Position numbers and translations under genes: made by a program. Below the pieces are notes generated by a model that did no database searches, was not told the origin of the DNA, and saw only the letters and a program-made list of their open reading frames with translations. Positions 1 to 8,219 of a stretch of 64,000 bases of DNA are shown here, piece by piece (the first letter of the stretch is position 1; every line of letters starts with the position of its first letter). This stretch comes from Clostridia bacterium (GTDB lineage: Bacteria > Bacillota > Clostridia > Oscillospirales > Acutalibacteraceae): assembly GCA_017631795.1 (NCBI GenBank), contig JAGBSO010000030.1:248001-312000 (forward strand), given 5' to 3'.

Positions 1-1647
1 TATTTTATTTATATATTTATAATACTTATAATAGTATTTATTGTAGGATTTTGTGTCTGGGCATTGATAAAAAAGAAATCAGGAATTTGTCCGTTTTGTG
101 TCATCAAACAGTATATGCTGAAATCAAAACTTACAATAAAAGTTTCTGAAAATGAATTTTATGACGGTGGTGATGCACAGACTCCGCCAATGGGCTGGTC
201 AAGCTGGAATACATTCAGAAACAATATTGATGAAAAGCTCATTCTTGAAACTGCAGATGCTCTTGTCAAGACAGGTCTTGCTGATGCAGGATATAAATAT
301 GTTAATCTTGATGACTGCTGGCATTCTTCAATGAGAGATGATAACGGCAGATTGCAGGGCGACCTTGTCCGTTTTTCTTCAGGAATTGATTGGCTTGCTG
401 ATGAAATCCGTTCAAAAGGTCTTAAAATAGGTCTTTATTCGTCAAACGGTGATTATACATGTGAAGACTTACCTGCAAGTTCAGGCAATGAAAAGATCGA
501 TGCTGAAACATTTGCCCGTTGGGGTGTTGAATATTTTAAATATGATTTTTGTCATAATACAAAAATTCCATCAGTTGCGCCATTGGTTGAAGCCATTGAA
601 CTGAAACAGGGCAATAGTATAAAAACTTATTCAGCAGATAAAGCGAAACTTGAAGGTATGGCTAAAATCAGCAAGGACAAAAATCTGAAAACAGGGAAGT
701 ATCTGAGTTTTCTTGGTCACGGAAAAGGAAAAGCTGTATTTGAAGTTGATTGTGCGTCGGACGGAGACTGTGATTTTACTCTTTGCATAAAAAAATGCGG
801 AAGATATGAAAAATATCTTGTTGTGCAGGTGAATGACAGATTTTATGAAATGTTTATTCCTTTTACAAAGAGCTGGACAACAGGTGGCAGATATCAGACA
901 AAGATACAGGTAAAGAAAGGTAAAAATGTTATAAAACTGTTCAATCCCGTCTGTACAAGGGCAGACAGCTCATACATTCAGTATAAAAGAATGGGTGTGG
1001 CTCTCAAAAATGCCGCAGGTGATAAGAAGATTACATTTTCTATCTGTGAATGGGGAAGAAATAAACCTGAGAAATGGGCATGGAATGCAGGTAATCTCTG
1101 GCGTATATCACCTGATATTATCCCTAACTGGAGATGGATAAATGTCTTATATAATATGAATATACGACTTGCAGAGTATGCAGGTCCCGGTCATTGGAAT
1201 GACCCTGATATGTTAGAAGTCGGCAACGGAAATCTTACATATGAAGAAAACAAGACTCATTTTTCTCTTTGGTGTATGATGGCAGCACCGTTGATTCTCG
1301 GTAATGATATTAGAAAACTTCCTGATGATAAAAAGACACTTGATATCATATCAAATAAAAAGATGATTGCCATAAATCAGGACATGGCAGGTATGCAATG
1401 TGTTCGATATAAAAAGACTCCGACATTTGATTTTCTTATGAAACAACTTGCAGACGGTAGTGTTGCAATCTGTATTTATAATAAGAAAAAAAACACAAAA
1501 AAAGTGAGGATAAGTAAAGAAAATTGCCCTGCAGAAATGCCCGAAAATAGCCGAAAAATGAAAGAAATCTGGACAAATTCTGAACTTTCTTTCGGTGATA
1601 TTTTAACTTTAAAAGGACATGATTGTGCAGTTTTTGTTGCGAAATAA
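1..1647 (+). CDS. Membrane-anchored GH27 glycosidase (alpha-galactosidase-like), 5' end outside window
   Basis: Glycoside hydrolase family 27 enzyme expected to remove terminal alpha-galactose or a related sugar from plant oligosaccharides outside the cell. The frame is open to the first base, so the start lies upstream; the first ~20 visible codons are strongly hydrophobic and followed by KKK, which reads as an N-terminal membrane anchor. The barrel begins with PPMGWSSWNTF. The nucleophile Asp is in KYDFC (codon 544-546) and the acid/base Asp in RISPD (codon 1114-1116). Between them, about nt 590-975 encodes a ~125-residue insert that looks like a beta-sandwich carbohydrate-binding domain; the barrel then resumes with YIQYKRMGVALK and CEWG. 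GH27 also contains beta-L-arabinopyranosidases, so the exact sugar is open. A TTG at 64 is an internal codon, not a convincing start. Confidence 0.85.
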   Translation, partial: YFIYIFIILIIVFIVGFCVWALIKKKSGICPFCVIKQYMLKSKLTIKVSENEFYDGGDAQTPPMGWSSWNTFRNNIDEKLILETADALVKTGLADAGYKYVNLDDCWHSSMRDDNGRLQGDLVRFSSGIDWLADEIRSKGLKIGLYSSNGDYTCEDLPASSGNEKIDAETFARWGVEYFKYDFCHNTKIPSVAPLVEAIELKQGNSIKTYSADKAKLEGMAKISKDKNLKTGKYLSFLGHGKGKAVFEVDCASDGDCDFTLCIKKCGRYEKYLVVQVNDRFYEMFIPFTKSWTTGGRYQTKIQVKKGKNVIKLFNPVCTRADSSYIQYKRMGVALKNAAGDKKITFSICEWGRNKPEKWAWNAGNLWRISPDIIPNWRWINVLYNMNIRLAEYAGPGHWNDPDMLEVGNGNLTYEENKTHFSLWCMMAAPLILGNDIRKLPDDKKTLDIISNKKMIAINQDMAGMQCVRYKKTPTFDFLMKQLADGSVAICIYNKKKNTKKVRISKENCPAEMPENSRKMKEIWTNSELSFGDILTLKGHDCAVFVAK

Positions 1648-1658
1648 CATTTATTTAT

Positions 1659-1702
1659 AATCCGTTGAGCGAAAAAAACTCAGCGGATTTTATTTTTTTT
1701 CA
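1659..1702 (+). terminator. Rho-independent terminator after the GH27 gene
   Basis: Stem ATCCGTTGAG / CTCAGCGGAT with one G-U pair and a loop of about 8 bases, followed by a T-rich run. It sits 12 bases after the GH27 stop codon. Confidence 0.85.
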
Positions 1703-1977
1703 AAAAAAATAGTGAAGTGTATCTTGTATCGGATGATTTGATATAAAATATAAAACACAATATATGGGTTGTATGAATAAAATATCATAAAAATGCTGAT
1801 TAAAAAACTAAATTAAGTAAATATGATATTAAGATTTGTTTAATTTCACAAATCATGAACAAAATATTCCCAAAAATTGACAATAAACTTTACACAAATG
1901 GCATTTTTTTGGTAAATAAAGCGCGTAAATGAAAAATACAATTGGCATATTGCACAAAAAGTTGACTTTTGATTTGC
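1703..1977. other. AT-rich intergenic stretch, no gene seen
   Basis: Very AT-rich spacer between the GH27 terminator and the next promoter. No reading frame with a ribosome site, no long inverted repeat and no riboswitch-like secondary structure was recognised. Confidence 0.5.
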
Positions 1978-2006
1978 TTGACATATACAAAAAAGTTGCT
2001 TATAAT
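1978..2006 (+). promoter_or_regulatory. Sigma-A promoter of the 3D-domain gene
   Basis: Perfect consensus TTGACA (1978-1983), 17-base spacer, TATAAT (2001-2006). It implies a ~90-base leader before the ATG at 2103. Confidence 0.85.
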
Positions 2007-2102
2007 GTCGTCGTCTTGTTACAGCAGTGTATAATATCTGAAATATACAGTGATTTTATTCATTAAGTATATGCTCAGAAAAAACATCAAAGGAGACACT
2101 TT

Positions 2103-2936
2103 ATGAAGAAAGTAAAACACATCTTTTCTTCTGCCAGAATGAAGGTTTACAACAAAAAGTGTGCAGCTGTTTTTTCAGCAGCAGCAATTGCTTTTACATC
2201 ACTCACCTTCACAGTTCACTATTCAACTGATGCTACAGCTGCAGGAAAAGTGAACAACGGATTAGGCAGTCAGGAAATACTTGAACTTTCGGAATCATTT
2301 TCATCTTTCAAGGCAGAAAAAAATGTTTCTGTGGTTGAATTGGCAGGGACTCAGACTCCCGAAAGTGAATCAGTGGTATTCGAAGAGTTATCAACAGGTT
2401 CTGAAAGTATCAGTGAAGTAACAACTGAAAAGACTACAGAAAAAACACCAGAAGTAAAAACTGAAGCAACTACTAAAGCACCTGAAACAACAAAGGTAGC
2501 TGAAACAACAACATTTTCAAATATAGTTACAGAAGATGTTTCTCGTCCGGACGGTGCATACACATTCAGTGAACTGGGATTGACTCAGATTTCTGATATT
2601 CCCGTTCCCGATGATATTCTTTTTGACGAGAATGGTATTCCGCTTAATTATTCAAGAAAGCTTACAGGCAGATCTACTGCATATTGCATGGGACATACAA
2701 CAGCAACAGGCACCAGCGTTCATGAAGGTGTTGTAGCAGTTAACCCCAGAATCATTCCTTATGGTTCAAAGATGTATATTGTAGCTAATGACGGTTCAGT
2801 ATACGGTTACAGTTCAGCAGAAGACACCGGCGGATTCATTTATTGGGATAATGCACCCATTGTTGACCTTTATGTCAATACTACAAGTTTTGCATATCAG
2901 TGGGGCAACAGAGGCGTAACAATTTATATATTTTAA
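2103..2936 (+). CDS. Secreted 3D-domain cell-wall protein
   Basis: Exported protein ending in a 3D (Asp-Asp-Asp) domain, the fold shared by MltA-type lytic transglycosylases, resuscitation-promoting factors and Bacillus YocH; expected to act on peptidoglycan. The N-terminus is basic, then hydrophobic (KKCAAVFSAAAIAFTSL), a signal peptide. Residues ~100-150 are a Thr/Glu/Lys-rich low-complexity linker with repeated TTEK/ETT units, likely an extended stalk. The C-terminal ~90 residues begin near GRSTAYCMGHTTATGT and carry AEDTGG and VDLYV, which hold conserved acidic positions, then end at WGNRGVTIYIF as 3D domains do. No separate wall-binding repeat is seen. The ATG has an AAGGAGAC ribosome site 6 bases upstream. 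It is a single-gene transcript between its own promoter and terminator. Confidence 0.8.
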   Translation: MKKVKHIFSSARMKVYNKKCAAVFSAAAIAFTSLTFTVHYSTDATAAGKVNNGLGSQEILELSESFSSFKAEKNVSVVELAGTQTPESESVVFEELSTGSESISEVTTEKTTEKTPEVKTEATTKAPETTKVAETTTFSNIVTEDVSRPDGAYTFSELGLTQISDIPVPDDILFDENGIPLNYSRKLTGRSTAYCMGHTTATGTSVHEGVVAVNPRIIPYGSKMYIVANDGSVYGYSSAEDTGGFIYWDNAPIVDLYVNTTSFAYQWGNRGVTIYIF

Positions 2937-2942
2937 CAAGAC

Positions 2943-2974
2943 AGCAGAAGTGAAAGCTTCTGCTTTTTCTTTTT
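2943..2974 (+). terminator. Terminator after the 3D-domain gene
   Basis: Perfect 7-bp stem GCAGAAG / CTTCTGC with loop TGAAAG, followed by TTTTTCTTTTT. Confidence 0.9.
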
Positions 2975-2976
2975 GC

Positions 2977-3005
2977 TTGCAATTTTTGGTATTATGTGTT
3001 ATAAT
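2977..3005 (+). promoter_or_regulatory. Promoter of first LCAT-like gene
   Basis: TTGCAA (2977-2982), 17-base spacer, TATAAT (3000-3005). The same TTGCAA-N17-TATAAT arrangement precedes the downstream paralogue. Confidence 0.8.
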
Positions 3006-3043
3006 TCATATGTTATTATATGAATTTTAAGGGGGATGTTGCT

Positions 3044-4480
3044 ATGAAAAAAATTATAGCTGCTCTTATAGCTTTAATAATGATTTGCACATCATTTTGC
3101 TCCGTAGTTTCTTATGCTGAAGAAACACAGATGGTTTACGATAACCCTGTTATTGTTATCCGTGGTATTGCCTTTATGGGACTTACCATTGATGAAGGAA
3201 CTGAAAATGAAAGAGAAAGTGTAGTATTACCTGATGACGATGCAATCACTTCTCTTGTCCTTAATGTAGCAAAAACTCTTGTTTTTGAGCAGAGACTTGA
3301 TGTTGATGCTATCGTTGATGTCGGTTATGATGCATTAGGCGCTCTTGCTTGCGATGAAAACGGTAATTCAATATATAACGCAAGTTACAGCCAATATCCT
3401 TTTTCTGCTGTAAATTATCCCTGGCTTTATGATGACTCTGCTCCCGGTGAATGGGGTGTATATTCAGCAGCAATTGAAAAGTACGGCGCAGAAAAGGTTT
3501 ATTTCTTCACTTATGACTGGCGCCTTGATCCCACAGATATTGCAGACGAACTGAATGTTATGGTTGAGAGAGCAAAAGCAGACAATAATGCAGATAAGGT
3601 TGATATTGTTTGTTGCAGTATGGGTGGTATTATCGCAGACTGTTTCCTTGCTGAATACGGTTGCGACAGTATTGACACTATAATTTTTGACTCTTCTGCA
3701 TTCTGCGGCACTCATTACATCACAGAGCTTCTTCAGGGCAAAATTCTTATTTCAGCAGAAATGCTCAAATATTTTGTCGGTGATATGTTAGGCAACCAGA
3801 TGCTTTCTGCAGTGCTTTACTATTCAGGAATATTCAATGTGGTTTCTGATTTTGTTATGTCAATACTCAATGAATACAAGGGTGAACTTTACGATAAATT
3901 TCTTCGTGATGTCTTTGCAACAATGCCTATGATGTGGGCAATGTCACAGCCTGATGAGTATGCTGCTTGTATAGACTTCCTTTTCCCCACAGATGAACTC
4001 AAAGCACAGTATTCAGGACTTCTTGAAAGAGTAGATCATTTGTATGATGTTCTTATTGATATGGATGACCTTCTTCGTTCTCTTCCTGCAAAAGGTGTGA
4101 AGGTTGCTGTTGTTGGTGCATATAATACTCAGATGCCTCCTGTTTATGAATCAGGAATGACAACAGGTGACAGCCTTCTTGAAGCTGATCTGATGCTTGG
4201 CAGAGCAACCGTAGCAGATATCGGCAGAACACTCGGTTATGATTATGAAGGTGCAAGAGTATCTGCTGATAAATGTATTGACCTTTCAAATTGTCTGTTC
4301 CCCGAATACACATGGGCAATTAAAGACGGCACACATATTATCGGTCATAGCGGCACAGACTCAGCAGATTTTATCATGGCACTTCTCGGCAGCACAGAAC
4401 AGCCCACTGTCAATACTTTTGCACAGTACCCGCAGTTCATGATTATGCTTGACGATGAAACTCTTCTTCCTTTAGAATAA
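3044..4480 (+). CDS. Secreted LCAT-like alpha/beta hydrolase, copy 1
   Basis: Exported alpha/beta hydrolase of about 478 residues, resembling the lecithin:cholesterol acyltransferase/lipase group; substrate unknown, probably an ester or acyl group outside the cell. I chose ATG 3044 because AAGGGGGA lies 7 bases upstream and MKKIIAALIALIMICTS is a typical signal peptide ending near SYAEE; the ATG at 3020 lies upstream of that site. The nucleophile elbow is CSMGG (nt ~3616), preceded by the strand VDIVC. YDWRLDP upstream matches the YDWR segment of LCAT-like enzymes. Candidate His is in HIIGHSGT near the C-terminus. The next gene is a close paralogue with matching architecture, so this is a tandem duplication. 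Family placement is by motif only. Confidence 0.65.
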   Translation: MKKIIAALIALIMICTSFCSVVSYAEETQMVYDNPVIVIRGIAFMGLTIDEGTENERESVVLPDDDAITSLVLNVAKTLVFEQRLDVDAIVDVGYDALGALACDENGNSIYNASYSQYPFSAVNYPWLYDDSAPGEWGVYSAAIEKYGAEKVYFFTYDWRLDPTDIADELNVMVERAKADNNADKVDIVCCSMGGIIADCFLAEYGCDSIDTIIFDSSAFCGTHYITELLQGKILISAEMLKYFVGDMLGNQMLSAVLYYSGIFNVVSDFVMSILNEYKGELYDKFLRDVFATMPMMWAMSQPDEYAACIDFLFPTDELKAQYSGLLERVDHLYDVLIDMDDLLRSLPAKGVKVAVVGAYNTQMPPVYESGMTTGDSLLEADLMLGRATVADIGRTLGYDYEGARVSADKCIDLSNCLFPEYTWAIKDGTHIIGHSGTDSADFIMALLGSTEQPTVNTFAQYPQFMIMLDDETLLPLE

Positions 4481-4487
4481 TTTTACA

Positions 4488-4521
4488 CGGCAGATGGCTA
4501 TTGCTATCTGCTGTTTTTTTT
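4488..4521 (+). terminator. Terminator after LCAT-like copy 1
   Basis: Stem CAGATGGC / GCTATCTG with a short loop, followed by eight T residues. It lies directly before the promoter of copy 2. Confidence 0.85.
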
Positions 4522-4537
4522 GCCTGAATGGAAAAAC

Positions 4538-4566
4538 TTGCAAATTTTTTTTGTTTGTGATATAAT
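4538..4566 (+). promoter_or_regulatory. Promoter of second LCAT-like gene
   Basis: TTGCAA (4538-4543), 17-base spacer, TATAAT (4561-4566); both hexamers and the spacing match the promoter of copy 1. Confidence 0.8.
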
Positions 4567-4595
4567 AAGCTATGTTTTTGAAAGGGGAGACCTTT

Positions 4596-6047
4596 ATGAA
4601 AAAAATTATAAGCATTATTTTGTCAGTTCTTCTTGTTTTCGGTACATCTGTTGTGGCTTTTGCAACTGATGCTGAAACTGAAGTTATTGATCCCGAATAT
4701 CCTCTCGTTGTATGTCGTGGTATGGATTTTGACGGTCTTACAACAGATCTTGGTCTTGAAACAGAAAGAAATGCTCTGAATGCAATTGAAGTAGGCGATG
4801 TTGTTTCAACAGTTGTCAAGTGTGTCGGAAATGCATTCAAAGAAGGCAGTATTGACGGTATCATGCCTCCGCTTATGGAATACCTTGATTATGTAATGGG
4901 CGGTCTTGCATGTGACAACAACGGTAATTCTGTTCAGAACACAACAATGAAGAGCTATCCTCTTGCAATCGGTAATTATCCTGAATATCTTGAAGACCAT
5001 AGTGAAGTTGCACCTATGGAACACGGTATCGTTATGGAAGGTGTAGACAGATACGGTGCAGATCATGTTTATTACTATGCTTATGACTGGCGTTTTTCAC
5101 CTGCTGATACATGTGATGGTCTCAATGAAATGATTGAACTCGCAAAGGCTGAGCACAACACAGATAAGGTCAATCTCGTCTGTGCAAGTATGGGTGGTGC
5201 AGTTGTAGATGCTTACATCTATGAATATGGCACAGACAGTCTTAATAAGTGTATTTTTGACGGTACAGTTTTCTGCGGTACTTATGTTGTAACAGACCTT
5301 TTCCAGAAGAAAGTTCTTATTACAGGCACAGGTCTTGAATATTTCCTTTATGATAAACTCGGTGATAATAATTTCCTTGTAAAAGCACTTGCTACAACAG
5401 GAATGCTTGATTCTGTTGCTGATCTTGCAATGCAGTTTGTTGACAGATACATTGATTATGTTTACGACAATTTCCTTATCGATACATTCGTAACAATGCC
5501 TGCACTCTGGGCGATTGTTCTTCCCGATGAATTTGATGCATGTATCGAAACAATGTTCCCCACAGAAGAAGACAAGGCTTATTATGCTGAAGTTATCGCT
5601 GAAGCATATGAACTCAATGAAATGATGAGTGGTATGGATGAACTTCTTCTTACACTTCCTGAAAAGGGTGTTGAAGTTTCTGTATTTGCAGGTTATCATA
5701 TGTCACCTGTACCCGTTTATGAACGTTCAGGCTCACACGGTGACAATGTTCTTGAATCAGCACTTATGCTCGGCAGAGCAAGAGTTGCAAACTTTGGTGA
5801 AGAACTTGAAGGTGACAGTGCTATGATGTCTCCTGATAAACAGGTTGACCTTTCAACTTGCCTTTTCCCCGAATACACATGGGCAATCAAGGATATGCCT
5901 CATGTTTCATGCGGTTACGGCACAGAAATGTCAGACTTCCTTTTCTGGCTTATTGAATTTGAAGGTCAGCCCACAGTATATTCAAATCCGATGTATCCTC
6001 AGTTTATGATTTCATCAGCTGACGAAATATTGGTAGCAACTAAGTAA
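4596..6047 (+). CDS. Secreted LCAT-like alpha/beta hydrolase, copy 2
   Basis: Paralogue of the gene just upstream, about 483 residues, exported by the signal peptide MKKIISIILSVLLVFGTSVV ending near FATDA. ATG 4596 was preferred to 4572 because AAAGGGGAG sits just before it. Shared landmarks with copy 1: an early segment with RGMDFDGLTTD, GGLACDNNGNS, YDWRFSPAD, the nucleophile elbow ASMGG, an FCGTYVVTDL segment, LPEKGVEVSVFAGYH and the CLFPEYTWAIKD block. The likely catalytic His region reads HVSCGYGT, where copy 1 has HIIGHSGT. The pair differs most in the helical middle (residues ~230-330), where substrate choice in such hydrolases is often set. It has its own promoter and terminator, so the two copies can be expressed independently. 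Confidence 0.65.
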   Translation: MKKIISIILSVLLVFGTSVVAFATDAETEVIDPEYPLVVCRGMDFDGLTTDLGLETERNALNAIEVGDVVSTVVKCVGNAFKEGSIDGIMPPLMEYLDYVMGGLACDNNGNSVQNTTMKSYPLAIGNYPEYLEDHSEVAPMEHGIVMEGVDRYGADHVYYYAYDWRFSPADTCDGLNEMIELAKAEHNTDKVNLVCASMGGAVVDAYIYEYGTDSLNKCIFDGTVFCGTYVVTDLFQKKVLITGTGLEYFLYDKLGDNNFLVKALATTGMLDSVADLAMQFVDRYIDYVYDNFLIDTFVTMPALWAIVLPDEFDACIETMFPTEEDKAYYAEVIAEAYELNEMMSGMDELLLTLPEKGVEVSVFAGYHMSPVPVYERSGSHGDNVLESALMLGRARVANFGEELEGDSAMMSPDKQVDLSTCLFPEYTWAIKDMPHVSCGYGTEMSDFLFWLIEFEGQPTVYSNPMYPQFMISSADEILVATK

Positions 6048-6052
6048 TTTTT

Positions 6053-6087
6053 AAGACAGGTAGCATTGCTATCTGTCTTTGTTTTAA
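6053..6087 (+). terminator. Terminator after LCAT-like copy 2
   Basis: Stem GACAGGTAGC / GCTATCTGTC with an ATT loop and a short T-rich tail. The ribosome site of the next small gene begins right after it. Confidence 0.75.
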
Positions 6088-6098
6088 GGTGATTTATA

Positions 6099-6314
6099 AT
6101 GAAAGATTTGGAATTTCAATATATTATAGAAAGAATTGTTGATAATGCCAAGGATGCATTTGATGACGCAAAAGCTAATCGAAATGATTATTTTAATTTA
6201 GGAAAAAGTCTCGCATATTATGAAGTTCTTGATATTATAAAGAATGAGCTAATTGTCAGAGATATTGATTTGGCTGATTATAAACTTGATATTGATTTAG
6301 AACGCTTAATATAA
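6099..6314 (+). CDS. Small acidic protein of unknown function (71 aa)
   Basis: Not recognised. A 71-residue, charged, helix-rich protein with no membrane segment or Cys. It starts with ATG after AAGGTGAT at good spacing and ends before a clear terminator, which supports it as a real gene. The preceding hairpin suggests expression by read-through from the hydrolase promoter or from a weak promoter not seen here. The central GKSLAYYEVLDIIKNEL segment is amphipathic and could mediate dimer formation; that is inference. Confidence 0.6.
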   Translation: MKDLEFQYIIERIVDNAKDAFDDAKANRNDYFNLGKSLAYYEVLDIIKNELIVRDIDLADYKLDIDLERLI

Positions 6315-6315
6315 A

Positions 6316-6352
6316 ACAACTCCGGCGGTTATTCCGTCGGAGTTATTTTTTA
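6316..6352. terminator. Bidirectional terminator
   Basis: Perfect or near-perfect stem AACTCCGGCGG / CCGTCGGAGTT around TTATT, with T-runs on the plus side and A-runs on the other, ending both the small plus-strand gene and the minus-strand MATE gene. Confidence 0.85.
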
Positions 6353-7705
6353 CTCTTCTTTTTTCAGATTTTTAAAGAACCATATTGTGAACGGTACACT
6401 TACAAGGAATGTGAGTGCGTCAGAAATCGCCTGTGAGTACTCTATTCCCGTGAGTTGCCATAAATGAGGAAGAATCAGTATCAGCGGTATAAAAAACAGT
6501 CCCTGGCGGCAGCAGGAGAGTATTGTTGCAGAAAGTGACTTGCCGACTGATTGCAGAAGTGAATTTGCAACAATTGTCGTTGCCATCAAGGGCATTGCTA
6601 TGCATTGAGCTCTCATTGCAGCTGTTCCGATTGCAATAACATTCGCATCTTCTGCTCTGAAAATTTTCATTATTGATGGTGCAAAAAAGAAAATTGAAAC
6701 TGCAAGTGCAATCATTATTATCGTGTCAGTTATAATTGTGAATTTAAATGCCTTTCTGACTCTGTCGAAACGTTTCGCACCGTAGTTGTAACCTGCAACG
6801 GGCATAAAACCTTGTCCTATGCCGATACATACGCAGAAAACGAGCATCGCAACTTTTGTAGCTATTGACATTGCTGCAATTGCAGCGTCTCCGTATGGAT
6901 TTGCAGCGGTATTGAGCAATACTGTTGCAACACTTGCAAGACCCTGTCTGCTGAGTGACGGCATACCCGTAACAATAATCTCACCGTATGTTTTTGGCTT
7001 TAATGAAACATTCTTTATGCTCAGGTTGATATTACTCTTTTTGAAAATGAACATGGAAATCAGTATTACAAAGCTGACAGCCTGACTGATAAGCGTTGCA
7101 AGTGCTGCTCCTGCTGTTTCCATTTTGAGATTAAATATAAAAATGGGGTCAAGGATTATATTAAGCACTCCTCCGAATGTAAGTCCGATCATCGAAAGTG
7201 CTGCTTTTCCTTCTGAACGAAGAATATTGTTAAGAACAAACGATGCACAGATAAAGGGAACACCCCAGATTATATATTTACCGTAATTAACGGTGTATTG
7301 TAAGTTTGTTTCGGTAGCTCCGATAAGAGTCATAATCTCTTCTAAAAACAGAAGACCTGCAATCAGGAATACAAAACCGAGTAAAAGTGCTGTATAAAAT
7401 GATGTTGCAGCATAAGTGTCGGCGGCTTTTTTGTTTTTTTCGCCGAGCCTTCTTGAAAGCAGACTTCCTGCGCCCATACCGAGAGTGAAACCGATTGCCT
7501 GAACGATTGTCTGCACCGAAAAAACGATTCCTACCGCACTGCTTGCACTTGTTGATAATTGTGACACAAAAAATGTGTCAGCGAGAGAATAAATTGATGT
7601 GACAAGCATACTTATTGTAGTAGGTACAGCAAGTTTTGATACAAGACAGGGGATAGGCGTCTGTGTCATTTTAATATATTGTTTTTCATCACGACCGGTA
7701 TCCAT
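6350..7705 (-). CDS. MATE family multidrug/organic cation exporter
   Basis: Integral membrane antiporter of the MATE family (451 aa, the usual size, about 12 membrane helices), exporting drugs or metabolites with Na+ or H+ entry. The N-terminus reads PIPCLVSKLAVPTTISMLV followed by YSLADTFFVSQL, which is the family's classic opening; LGMGAGSLLSRRLGEKNK is the loop after helix 2, and GIGQGFMPVAGYNYGAKRFD in the second half mirrors it, as expected for the internal repeat. It follows the Nudix gene by 8 bases, and its ribosome site overlaps that gene's TGA (TGAGGT), so the two are translated from one transcript. Substrate cannot be told from sequence. Confidence 0.9.
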   Translation of the reverse strand: MDTGRDEKQYIKMTQTPIPCLVSKLAVPTTISMLVTSIYSLADTFFVSQLSTSASSAVGIVFSVQTIVQAIGFTLGMGAGSLLSRRLGEKNKKAADTYAATSFYTALLLGFVFLIAGLLFLEEIMTLIGATETNLQYTVNYGKYIIWGVPFICASFVLNNILRSEGKAALSMIGLTFGGVLNIILDPIFIFNLKMETAGAALATLISQAVSFVILISMFIFKKSNINLSIKNVSLKPKTYGEIIVTGMPSLSRQGLASVATVLLNTAANPYGDAAIAAMSIATKVAMLVFCVCIGIGQGFMPVAGYNYGAKRFDRVRKAFKFTIITDTIIMIALAVSIFFFAPSIMKIFRAEDANVIAIGTAAMRAQCIAMPLMATTIVANSLLQSVGKSLSATILSCCRQGLFFIPLILILPHLWQLTGIEYSQAISDALTFLVSVPFTIWFFKNLKKEE

Positions 7706-7713
7706 ATTTTACC

Positions 7714-8163
7714 TCACAGAATAATCATTTTATCATCGCCGTTTTCATTGTAAAGACCGAAAGCTTCATTATAATCACTTAAAAACACTTTAAGGTATGT
7801 ATCAAAATTAGGTGATAACTGATAATTTCCGAAATCTTCTTTATTTATCCAGAAAACTTCACCTTCATCTGTCTTGTCAACGAGTTGGCCGCTGAATTCC
7901 GTGGTTTTGTAAAGAAGAACAATATATCTTTCATCGGTATCCTTATGACACCAGTGAACAGTTCCGCAAAGTTTCGGATTTTTTATATCAAGTCCTGTTT
8001 CTTCTTTGACTTCTCTTACAGCACTGTCGGTAAAACTTTCACCTTTTTCGATATGTCCACCCGGAAAAGTTACTCCTGTCCAGTATTTTACCCGTTTTTG
8101 TACCAAAATCATATTGTTTTCGGGATTTTCTATCATTACCATATTGGTAAGTTCACAATTCAT
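7714..8163 (-). CDS. Nudix hydrolase (MutT/NUDIX)
   Basis: Hydrolase of nucleoside diphosphates linked to another group. The Nudix box is complete: GGHIEKGESF, then REVKEETGL, giving G-x5-E-x7-R-E-x-x-E-E-x-G. I place the start at ATG 8163 (MNCELTNMVMI), which has AGAGGAAA eight bases upstream and gives about 149 residues; an in-frame ATG at 8193 lies inside the terminator hairpin of the arginine operon and is unlikely. Substrate is unknown; 8-oxo-dGTP-type sanitation is one option for this size class. It lies downstream of the arginine-operon terminator and is translationally coupled to the MATE exporter. No promoter of its own was found, so it may depend on read-through. Confidence 0.85.
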   Translation of the reverse strand: MNCELTNMVMIENPENNMILVQKRVKYWTGVTFPGGHIEKGESFTDSAVREVKEETGLDIKNPKLCGTVHWCHKDTDERYIVLLYKTTEFSGQLVDKTDEGEVFWINKEDFGNYQLSPNFDTYLKVFLSDYNEAFGLYNENGDDKMIIL

Positions 8164-8179
8164 ATCATTTTCCTCTGTA

Positions 8180-8211
8180 AAACAAGGCTGCACCGAATCG
8201 GTACAGCCTTG
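8180..8211 (-). terminator. Terminator of the arginine operon
   Basis: On the minus-strand RNA AAGGCUGUACC pairs with GGUGCAGCCUU around GAUUC; the one U-G pair works only on that strand, fitting a minus-strand terminator. The T-run (TTGTTTT) is short, so read-through into the Nudix gene is plausible. Confidence 0.75.
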
Positions 8212-8219
8212 AAGTGAAA

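Noticed and set aside
2013..2102. c-di-AMP (ydaO-type) riboswitch before the wall-enzyme gene
   Set aside because: The leader is only about 90 bases, too short, and no matching stems or conserved GG/AA segments were found.
8164..8193. Longer N-terminus for the Nudix protein
   Set aside because: The extension overlaps the arginine-operon terminator stem and the ATG at 8163 has a better ribosome site.
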